Assembly (NCBI GenBank): GCA_039105265.1
Contig: JAPFFF010000009.1
Location: forward strand, 2,294,001-2,358,000
Length of the DNA: 64,000 nucleotides
DNA from: Tritrichomonas musculus
Lineage: Eukaryota > Parabasalia > Tritrichomonadida > Tritrichomonadidae
Direction: 5' to 3'
In this document: positions 38,368 through 45,677 of the stretch, one piece after another
Layout: each line of letters begins with the position of its first letter
How positions within the stretch are numbered: position 1 is the stretch's first letter
Program-made: the position numbers and the translations under genes
The notes under the pieces: model-generated
Told to the model about the DNA's origin: nothing
Seen by the model: only the letters and a program-made list of their open reading frames with translations
The model's database searches: none

Positions 38368-39462
38368 ATGACTGAAAAGCCTCGTGTTCTTATTCTAGGT
38401 GGTACAGGTTTTCTTGGTCGTAACCTTGTCCGATATTTAGTCAAGAACGATCTTGTCTCTCTTGTTCGAGCATCTGATAAAAGTAAGCCTGAAATGTCAT
38501 GGTTATCTCCAGAAGATCTTCAAATGTATTCCAACCCACCCGTTGAATACATTATGTCAAATTTGTGCAGTGCTCAATCTGTTGAGAAAGCTTTTACTCT
38601 TCCAGATGGAAAGCAATTTGATGTTGTTATCGATCTTGCAACAGTCGGACCCTATGGTCAAGAGCCAGAATACTATGATCAAAAAGTTCTCCAAATAGCA
38701 AGATTGTGTGGAGCTGAAGCTCTCAAAAGAAAAATACCAAAATGGATTGAAGTTTCAACAGCTCAAGTTTATAAGGATGATGCTAAGCCTTCAACTGAAT
38801 CTGCCAAGTTAAAGCCTTGGACAGCTCTTGCAAAAGCAAAGCTAGAAGCAGAAAAAGTTCTGACTGAAATGAAACTACCCATTATTATTGTCAGACCAGC
38901 AATTGTTTATGGTCCAGGTGATGTAACAGGTCTTATGCCAAGGCTTGTTATTGGAGCTGTATATAAGAAAATGGGAGATGAAATGAAACTTTTATGGACA
39001 GGTGATTTAGCTATCAATACTGTTCATGTATCTGATGCTTGCCGTGCAATTTGGTTTGTTCAAGAAAAAGGAAAGATTGGTGAAATTTATAATTTAGCTG
39101 ATAGCAATAAAACAACGCAAGAAAAAGTCAGCTCCATTATTTCAAAAATATTTGGAATCAAAACAGGTTTTGCTGGTTCAGTTGTTAGTAATTTTGCTAA
39201 AATGAACTTCAAGAAAGTTGTTGACGACGTAAATGATACTCACATGCAGCCATGGGGTGAGATCACTGCTGAAAACAATATTAGCAGAACCCCATTGTCA
39301 CCATTTTTAGATCCAGAGCTGCTTTATAAGACTCCTCTATCTATAGATGGTAACAAAATAACTCAACTTGGCTTTAAATATGAAGTCCCTGCACCAACAC
39401 AAGAAAACCTCACTGAATCGATTCGTTATTGGCAAGAAATTCATGCATTCCCTCCAATTTAA
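38368..39462 (+). CDS. Extended SDR (NAD-dependent epimerase/dehydratase-like), atypical active site
   Basis: 364 residues. Rossmann start RVLILGGTGFLGRNLVRYLV with GGTGFLG at 11-17. The strand FDVVIDLA (84-91), IEVSTAQVY (127-135) and VRPAIVYGPGD (175-185) are the standard extended-SDR landmarks. LWTGDLAINTVHVSDACRAI is the usual C-terminal substrate-domain strand. The catalytic YxxxK should fall near residues 154-158, where the sequence reads LAKAK: the Lys is there but Leu replaces Tyr. Ser/Thr at 130-131 are present. The protein probably binds NAD(P) but may lack classic redox chemistry or use another residue. Substrate unknown; sugar nucleotide or steroid-type relatives are the main alternatives. 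Start by first ATG. Confidence 0.8.
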   Translation: MTEKPRVLILGGTGFLGRNLVRYLVKNDLVSLVRASDKSKPEMSWLSPEDLQMYSNPPVEYIMSNLCSAQSVEKAFTLPDGKQFDVVIDLATVGPYGQEPEYYDQKVLQIARLCGAEALKRKIPKWIEVSTAQVYKDDAKPSTESAKLKPWTALAKAKLEAEKVLTEMKLPIIIVRPAIVYGPGDVTGLMPRLVIGAVYKKMGDEMKLLWTGDLAINTVHVSDACRAIWFVQEKGKIGEIYNLADSNKTTQEKVSSIISKIFGIKTGFAGSVVSNFAKMNFKKVVDDVNDTHMQPWGEITAENNISRTPLSPFLDPELLYKTPLSIDGNKITQLGFKYEVPAPTQENLTESIRYWQEIHAFPPI

Positions 39463-39659
39463 ACTTGTAAAGCTTTAATTTATTTCAATTTTCATTAATA
39501 AAATTTTATTTAAGTTTATTATAAAATAAAGGTAAACTTCTCATCCATAGAATTGAGTTTTAGAAATGCAAAAAAAAAAAAGCTTTTCATCAACGCTTTT
39601 GTAAGGTATATGAATAAAATAGAAGATTGTCATTTTTACTATATGAATAATTAGAAACC

Positions 39660-40361
39660 TTAACAAGGAAAATGTTCTTGAACCATGCTCACAACCTCGG
39701 GAAGATTTCTTTGTTCAGCTCTGGATTTTATTTCAACTGCATTTTGTGGTGATAATAATTTTGAAAGAGCATTCATAGCTAAGAAATCAATTTCTTCTTG
39801 ATCTCTTAACTGATAGTTCTTTCCTGCTTGGAAAAGATCAACAAGTGCAACTGGATCAATAGGATCTAAGCGTCCTGTGTAAAGATAGCCTGCAAACATT
39901 TGAAGAGCTGACTTTCCCATAAATGGGTCTTGGAACTGAAACATTGTCGGATTTTCCTGAAACTTCTGTCTGAAAAATGCAGATCGCGCGAATAACATAA
40001 ACCGATGAACGTTAACACGGTCATTTGAATCACGTGGAAGGAGAGCAAAATCACATGTTGATTCATCTTCAAGAAGAGCTGACATATCACGGTGATAAGT
40101 TGATTCAAAAGGAATTGAATCAACAATTTTGCAAGCTTTAAATGCAGGAAGATTAGTACGAGCAACTGGTGTGTTTGCATAAAGATGTTCGAGTATTGCT
40201 TGAATTGTGTTTGGTGGGAGTTGTTGAAGTTTTTGAAGTGCTTGATTTGGATCTCTAGCATAATAAGCCCATCTATGACGAATTAATGGTTCATAAACTT
40301 TTGTCGACCAGCCACTTCGTGATCGGACTTCAATCATTTGAGATGCCCATGGGAAAGACAT
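39660..40361 (-). CDS. BTB/POZ domain protein
   Basis: 233 residues. A BTB fold runs from about 102 to 200: TCDFALLPRD (strand), NVHRFMLFARSAFFRQKF (the VHRxxLxxRSxxF signature), then MFAGYLYTGRLDPIDPVAL (IxxFLxYLYTG), LFQAGKNYQLRD. Residues 20-75 (TKVYEPLIRHRWAYYARDP then LPPNTIQAILEHLYANTPV) look like a second, degenerate BTB half. The C-terminus (ALSKLLSPQNAVEIKSRAEQ, NLPEVVSMVQEHF) could be a short BACK-type helix pair. BTB proteins dimerise and often serve as CUL3 adaptors; no substrate domain is seen here. An initiator lies 16 bases upstream. Confidence 0.8.
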   Translation of the reverse strand: MSFPWASQMIEVRSRSGWSTKVYEPLIRHRWAYYARDPNQALQKLQQLPPNTIQAILEHLYANTPVARTNLPAFKACKIVDSIPFESTYHRDMSALLEDESTCDFALLPRDSNDRVNVHRFMLFARSAFFRQKFQENPTMFQFQDPFMGKSALQMFAGYLYTGRLDPIDPVALVDLFQAGKNYQLRDQEEIDFLAMNALSKLLSPQNAVEIKSRAEQRNLPEVVSMVQEHFPC

Positions 40362-40373
40362 TTTATTAAATAT

Positions 40374-40379
40374 TTATGA
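40374..40379 (-). promoter_or_regulatory. Initiator (Inr) for the BTB gene
   Basis: On the minus strand this reads TCATAA, matching TCA(+1)YW. With +1 at 40377 the leader is 16 bases. Confidence 0.4.
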
Positions 40380-40599
40380 ATATTAATTCTATCAATTTTT
40401 TTGTTAATAAAAAATTTGAATAAAACTGTTGATTTATCAATATGTTGCTTTCAAAATGTGATCGTTTTTCATTCTCCTTTGATATCGAATCAAAAGTTTG
40501 AAAAAATAATTCCATATCAAAGGAGAAATGGTAAGATACTTCTTTTTATATGGTTTTATGTTCAGAAAAAGTTGTATCATATTTCTGAGAATTTAGTTC

Positions 40600-40710
40600 C
40601 ACACAACATTGAGTGAAAATGACATACCTAAGCGAATTAAACATGCATTAACAGTTTTTAATGCACGAGATAGATCTAAAATTAGATGTGATGTTTTTGG
40701 GATTGCAAAT

Positions 40711-40742
<32 letters not shown>

Positions 40743-41513
40743 CCTCCAAGTATTTGACTTTGCAATAATATTTTTGGCAAGTGGCCATCATGATTTCAAT
40801 TCAAAAATACATCCTCTTAAAATTGGATAGAGTCGGTACTCATGCACTAGAATGTTTCTTTGGAATTGTTAGAATGGCCTGTTTTGGTATTCATAGTTTC
40901 ATCAACATATTAAACGCAATTGTTAAAATTACCTTACATTAAAAAGAAATTAGTAGAAATCGATGAAGAAATAAAAATTCATGGAAGAGATAACATTGGA
41001 GGAACAACCACAATGCCAAATTCAAATGAAGGTGTTTTACCTCACTGCCTTCCAAATGAATTTTTTTTGTATAATTCTACGGTTGATTAAAGGTAATATC
41101 ATCTATTCTGACATCGAAATTCTTGAAAAACTCATTGAAGAAAAATCAATTGAAAATGATCTTTACTTATCTAATTTCACAAAAATTTATTTACATGGAC
41201 CATCAGCAGGATCGAACATTTCATCCAGATATAGATGCAATGATGAGAAAAAAAAGAAAAGAAAGAAAGGATCTTAATCTGATGAATTCAAAGGGGATTA
41301 TACAACCATGATGGAAAAAGCAATTCAAAGAAACTACTGAAGAAGATTTTATTGTAAAAAATTTAATGATGGGACAAACGCCACAATTAATTCAGTTCTA
41401 TTCTTCATTGAACCCAAAGGCTATTGCATCAGGAATGAAAAATGGTATTCCTCCAAGAACAGCTGCGATGAGAAATGGGCCGGGTCATGCCTTTTTGCCC
41501 TTTAAAATGTTTT
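40600..41513 (+). pseudogene. Decayed gene of a repeat family
   Basis: Protein-like sequence appears in short open pieces, none making a complete gene, so the locus looks like a remnant with several breaks. Recognisable stretches include RVGTHALECFFGIVR (near 40830), SIENDLYLSNFTKIYLHGPS (near 41145) and an ending MRNGPGHAFLPFKMF (ends 41510). The THALECFFGIVR stretch is faintly like the LExFFGxIR motif near the end of P-element-type transposases; I give that low weight. A 32-base T-run at 40711-40742 interrupts it. It stands between the last host gene and the mobile block at 41.5 kb. Confidence 0.5.
40711..40742 (+). repeat. T homopolymer of about 32 bases
   Basis: The longest homopolymer in the window, lying inside the decayed gene. 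Such runs slip in replication and sequencing, so its length should be taken as approximate. Confidence 0.85.
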
Positions 41514-41519
41514 AGATAG

Positions 41520-41562
41520 GTTAAGAGGTGCTCGTGTCGTAGCTCGCTCGTACACTCTTAAC
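41520..41562. repeat. Dyad GTTAAGAG...CTCTTAAC
   Basis: Perfect eight-base arms at 41520-41527 and 41555-41562 around a 27-base GC-richer loop (includes GTCGTAGCTCGCTCG). It begins a block of structured non-coding sequence (41520-41900) before the frames at 41978. I tested it as a tRNA and found no matching A and B boxes. Confidence 0.45.
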
Positions 41563-41632
41563 ACATTGCAATAAGCCCCTTACGAACCTCAAAACATCTA
41601 TTGATATATCTCCACATAGAAGTTTGTAAACG

Positions 41633-41743
41633 ATAGAACTAGTGCGTAGATCATCTAACGTAGATCATCATTTGATGAATTTCATAAGACCCTCGAATGA
41701 GCACTTGCGTAGGATGTTCAGCGCGCTAGTTCTATTATTTTTG
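41633..41743. repeat. Long-range inverted repeat ATAGAACTAG...CTAGTTCTAT
   Basis: Arms at 41633-41646 and 41730-41743 pair in 13 of 14 positions. The interior has a short direct repeat (GTAGATCATC twice, near 41652 and 41666). Could be a terminal-repeat remnant, an origin-type hairpin or a structured RNA. Confidence 0.5.
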
Positions 41744-41748
41744 CCACG

Positions 41749-41875
41749 ATTATCTCTATTAATATATAACTAAGACCAAATTATCCCTAATATTATATAG
41801 CTAAGACACAAAATTGGACACAATTATCCCTACAGTATTATGTATAACGATTATTCTATTATGTATTTGTAAACG
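41749..41875 (+). repeat. Iteron-like degenerate tandem repeats
   Basis: Four units begin ATTATC(T/C)CTA or ATTATTCTA at 41749, 41780, 41823 and 41850 and continue with TAATATATAACTAAGAC-like or TATTATGTATAACG-like sequence. Spacing is 27-43 bases. Arrays like this often mark replication-protein binding sites; that role is inferred. Confidence 0.45.
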
Positions 41876-43824
41876 ATTTGCATACCGAGTCTATTATTAA
41901 TTTAACTTTTTTATTTCTACTACTGCATTAAACTAGCACAAGAGCATCTGTGCATTTAACTTTTTACTTAAAATGAAATGGAATTGCTGGTACTAGACTT
42001 TCACACAAAGAGAGAAATTAGCATTAAAGATCTTAATGGTCCAACTATAACAATACCATTAAAGTATGTACAATGTAATAATGCAAAGCCAGAAACGATG
42101 TTGTATAATTTTACCAAGAGTATTAATATAAACGACATCTCAGATATCGATTATACAGCAGGAGCCAGTAACAACAATACACTTAAACCATTAAGTGAGA
42201 GATTCTGTGATAACATTATCTTCTATTACTTGGTTCCAATAGATCCTAACAACAAGAACAAGGTAGAATATTTATTTAAGTTCCTTGCAGAATATACATC
42301 CAAGATTAAGAGATTACAAACAGAACATAATATTAATGTTAACAAGAGATATATTAAACCAACATACATTAAGGTTGCGTTGCCGACGATTCCAGTTAAC
42401 GATGTATTTGCATTAATTACTAACGAAGAAGGTATCTATTCTTTAACGATGAAGGTATCTATATTAACGATATCGACTTTACACAAGACTTCGCTGGAGT
42501 TATTAATAAAGAAGAAGTTATCCAATACCTAATAGAGAATAACGATTATGTTATGGAGGGATCGAACGCTACCGGAGATTATGTGATAATGGATAATGAT
42601 AAATTGGTTGGTAAGAACTGATACAAAGCATGGTACAGTTAGATATAAGTTCTACAACAAGTTTATACAATCTATCGAGAGTCCATCTGTTAGAGGTAAG
42701 ATTGGATCTCATATAGCAGACTGGTTATACAATCCCGATGAGCAGTTAAGAAACAGCATTAACGATAGTTTGGATACAGTTTTGTTGCGATTGGAGATAA
42801 CGTTCTATATTAACAACAATGCTGTTAGTGAAGAATACATCCACAACCATCTAAATTACCTTACAGAACTGCTTCCACCAGAATTAATCTATTACAACTC
42901 CATTAACTACCAATGGAAGTCTGCCTGAAACAAATTGGAGTACAACTTACTCGTCGTAGATCTCGACAATGAAATCGCACTGTTCTCATACTTCATTAAC
43001 GATGTTACTGGTAAGTTAAATGGGTTCTACTTATATAACATTACCAATAATTACATAAACAATGTTCATAAGTTATTTAGCTTTAATCTTCTATTACTAG
43101 TAGTTACATGTAAGAGGGACAATGAAGAATTAATAATAACTGAGAGATGTTATGAGAAGGTAATAGTACCGAATATTACTAAACGATTCGAATTAGATGA
43201 GTTAGTAACATATCTAACGAATGGTAATAAGAGATCCGCTCCGATTTACAATTTAGATGCACTTAACACGACTAATTTAGAAGATACTTCGATAGCTAAG
43301 TTTCGAGTAATTAATTCCAAGAACATTTCAACAATTAAAACTGAGAGCATATCAATTAAATTTATCGACTCCACTGTCTAATTTATTCTAGATGAAATGA
43401 GAAACTCTCTAGAACAACAGTATGTAAAAGAAATTGCTTCTGAGAAACAATTTATGCATAATTATGATGATACAATTAAGTCTGTTAAATCCGATAACAA
43501 GAAAGTAGATACTGTGGTACAAGAGGTTAATAATGAAGGTGTTAAGTTACAAGAAGAAGTACAAACAGCTAAGCAATTACGAATGCAACTATTTAATTAC
43601 TTAGTAACAGAGTTAATGAAACCGAAAACACATTACAAGAGATTGTTAGATATGGAAGATAATGTTAAGATGTTTGTGTATGGATTTCGAGATATATCTA
43701 CTAAAAGTAGAACCAGATATCTACTAGCTGTAAGTCCAGATAACAAATTAACACCAACAACTCCATTACTGTTATATCCAGCAGATCGAGAACTTAAAGA
43801 CTTTATCTGTAATAACGGTGGAAG

Positions 43825-43886
43825 TGATCGATCTTCTTCAATGCTGCTTATTTGATGCTCTTTTTAATATGATCGATCTTCTTCAA
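43825..43886 (+). repeat. 17-base direct repeat at the block boundary
   Basis: TGATCGATCTTCTTCAA occurs at 43825-43841 and 43870-43886. It sits exactly where the left-hand block stops and the presumed Maverick end begins, so it may be a local duplication connected with one of the insertions. Confidence 0.5.
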
Positions 43887-44306
43887 CACTCATCAATGAA
43901 AAGCAAGTAGTAATGGTAAGGAGGGCTACGTGTCTTCGACCCTCCGCCCATCCTTACAGCCGAAAAACAGCTACTTTTAAAAATGAGACACCCCTCAAAC
44001 CATGTCAAATTTGGGATTCTAAGGGTAAGAATCATTTGGGAATTTTTTGTTTTTGAGCTCAGAAACAGGTTTTTCATCAAAATTTTTGGGTCAGTGAGTA
44101 AAATAATTATGGCGTTCATTGAAATTTTTACTTTTAATGAGTTACATTTTCGGGTGAACAATGGAAGAGTTTTCAGACAGGTTTTTCAGCCGATTTTCAT
44201 GAAATTATACATCTGATAAAAAAGTAAAAAAAAAATGATTTTTCATAAGAAGAAATAACCTCAAACTTTTTTTAATAAATTTTTTTATCCGATATACAAA
44301 TAAAAA
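43858..44306. other. Non-coding left margin of the Maverick
   Basis: About 450 bases. Starts with the GC-rich dyad, then a T-rich stretch with short phased TTTTT/AGG motifs (TTTTTGTTTTTGAGC, GGTTTTTCATC, GGTTTTTCAGCC). Two overlapping frames here (plus 43983, minus 44161) are composition effects. Best candidate for the left terminal inverted repeat; this can be tested only with the other end. Confidence 0.4.
43916..43957. repeat. GC-rich dyad near the presumed left end
   Basis: GTAAGGAGGG (43916-43925) pairs with CCCTCC (43940-43945) and TCCTTAC (43951-43957), a bulged stem of about 13 pairs in otherwise AT-rich DNA. It may belong to the left terminal repeat of the Maverick. Confidence 0.4.
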
Positions 44307-44663
44307 ATGGCTACAAGAATTGAGATCATCAATGAATTATATGAAACTTTTGAAAATGAAGAATATTTATACGATGAAACATCATACGATGAATATCAAG
44401 AAGATGAGTATCAAGAAGATGACCAGGAGGTTTTATCAACCATTTACATGTTTTTTGAATATAATGATATCAATAAAATCAAATGCGTTGAAGATATTAT
44501 GAAAAATTTACCTGAAATTGGAGATGATGAAGATTGTTATGAACTATGTTATAACTGTTTAACTGAAAAGTATTCTATTTATGAAATCAACGAAAAATTA
44601 TTAACTTTAAATGATGAAAATAAAGTAGAATTCATAGAAAAAATTATCCGTACAATGTTTTAA
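44307..44663 (+). CDS. Maverick small acidic protein, unknown
   Basis: 118 residues, strongly acidic. Residues 20-42 hold a short tandem repeat (DEYQEDEYQEDDQE). The rest is predicted helical (IKCVEDIMKNLPEIGDDEDC; KYSIYEINEKLLTLNDENKV). No family recognised. It is the first gene of the element on the left, about 230 bases before the gene preceding polymerase B. Its acidity could suit a DNA-mimic or chaperone, but that is speculation. Confidence 0.5.
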   Translation: MATRIEIINELYETFENEEYLYDETSYDEYQEDEYQEDDQEVLSTIYMFFEYNDINKIKCVEDIMKNLPEIGDDEDCYELCYNCLTEKYSIYEINEKLLTLNDENKVEFIEKIIRTMF

Positions 44664-44691
44664 ATTTACGATTTTTCAGTTGAAATTTACA

Positions 44692-44800
44692 GCAAACGGA
44701 ATTGTTATTTTTGCATTTGACCACAAACGTGATTTTTTATTTTTGCATTTGTGTAACAAACTTCACTTTTTGCATTTGAACACAAACGAAACATATTTTT
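44692..44800 (+). repeat. Tandem TTTTTGCATTTG motifs
   Basis: Three related units, each ATTTTTGCATTTG or CTTTTTGCATTTG followed by an ACAAAC box (near 44706, 44739 and 44768). The 23 bases at 44692-44714 recur, inverted, at 56939-56961, and a near copy lies at 49396-49411. All three follow the stop codon of a plus-strand gene, so a transcript-end or shared regulatory signal is likely. Confidence 0.55.
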
Positions 44801-44892
44801 GCGAAATTTACAAAACTTATTTTTTATTAAAAATATAATTTATGTTGAGCTATCAAAATTTATTTTATTTTTATTTTTTATTTTTATCATAA

Positions 44893-45597
44893 ATGACCAA
44901 ACTCCTAAGTAGATTAAATAAGTCTGAAATTTTATCACTTCCAGGATTTAGTTTTTATAAAGATAGGAACCTTACATTCCTGAAAGAACTCTTGAAGGGA
45001 GTAAAACAATTTTTAAAAATAGATTTTCGCGGTGTAAGTGTACAAGATTATATTGACGCATGTAAAGCATATAGAAAAAAGATGAGATCTGAAAAAAGAA
45101 AAAACAAAGCATTTGAACAATTAATGAACATCAAAATCGAATTTAAAGATACAAAAACCACCGAAAGAAGACAATATGAAGAAAATGTCCATGATAAGAA
45201 AAAATACCAAGCAGAGTATAAACGTATGATGATTGCTGCTAAAAATCATGAATCATTTGAAGTTAACATCAATGATGACAGTGAAGTACAATATGCTTTT
45301 ACACAAGTTTTGAGATATATCAGAAAACACAGCTCACTAGAATACAAACCAATCGTATATGGATATGACATGAATGATAACTGTAGAATGTTTAATTTAA
45401 GTAAGGAAGTTAACTTTGAAGACTTACTCAAATGTATTTTAGGTGAAATAACCATCGAATCATATAGTTCAGATAGTGATCCATCATTAATAGGTTTTGA
45501 GTACGTACCAGTACGTTTTGAGGTGAAATTTATTCAAATGAAGAAAAAAGAAGGAAAAACTGACTTTTTAGAAAAATTGACGGTGAAGAAGTTGTAA
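44893..45597 (+). CDS. Maverick protein preceding polymerase B, unknown
   Basis: 234 residues. The first 120 are basic and helical (LKELLKGVKQFLKIDFRGVS; YRKKMRSEKRKNKAFEQLMN), the rest mixed (YAFTQVLRYIRKHSSLEYKP; FEYVPVRFEVKFIQMKKKE). Its place directly before polymerase B is where protein-primed systems sometimes encode a terminal protein or primer-associated factor, but no motif here proves that. The leader ends TTTTATCATAAATG, like other element genes. Confidence 0.55.
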   Translation: MTKLLSRLNKSEILSLPGFSFYKDRNLTFLKELLKGVKQFLKIDFRGVSVQDYIDACKAYRKKMRSEKRKNKAFEQLMNIKIEFKDTKTTERRQYEENVHDKKKYQAEYKRMMIAAKNHESFEVNINDDSEVQYAFTQVLRYIRKHSSLEYKPIVYGYDMNDNCRMFNLSKEVNFEDLLKCILGEITIESYSSDSDPSLIGFEYVPVRFEVKFIQMKKKEGKTDFLEKLTVKKL

Positions 45598-45677
45598 TTG
45601 AATCAATTGACGATTATAGAGGTGCACCTGAAGGAGCATTCTTTCCATATATCAACTTATTAGATTCATTAAGCTTA

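Larger units (their letters stand above)
41520..43857 (+). mobile_element. Unidentified, probably virus-like or mobile block (broken)
   Basis: A structured leader (dyads and iteron-like repeats, 41520-41900) is followed by tightly packed plus-strand frames at 41978-42532, 42596-42928, 42935-43381 and 43397-43855. Codon and amino-acid use (many AAG/AGA, Asn-Ile-rich) differs from both the host genes and the Maverick on the right. The second frame has a distinctive stretch (RYKFYNKFIQSIESPSVRGK, SHIADWL) that I associate with replication-type proteins of eukaryotic mobile elements, without being able to name the family. The fourth has a coiled-coil start (VNNEGVKLQEEVQTAKQLRM). The block looks broken, with about three breaks, so it is older than the Maverick beside it. 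No terminal repeats could be paired. Confidence 0.42.

Noticed and set aside
40600-41513. Assignment of the decayed gene to a P-element-type transposase
   Set aside because: Only a short LExFFGxxR-like stretch supports it; not enough to name a family.
41520-41562. Possible tRNA-like hairpin
   Set aside because: No tRNA A or B box (GGTTCGANTCC-like) and no acceptor-stem pairing of seven bases was found. No tRNA or rRNA gene was recognised elsewhere in the window.
43883-44216. Overlapping plus and minus frames at the Maverick left margin
   Set aside because: They overlap on opposite strands in T-rich sequence, lack element-type leaders and are better explained as part of a terminal repeat.
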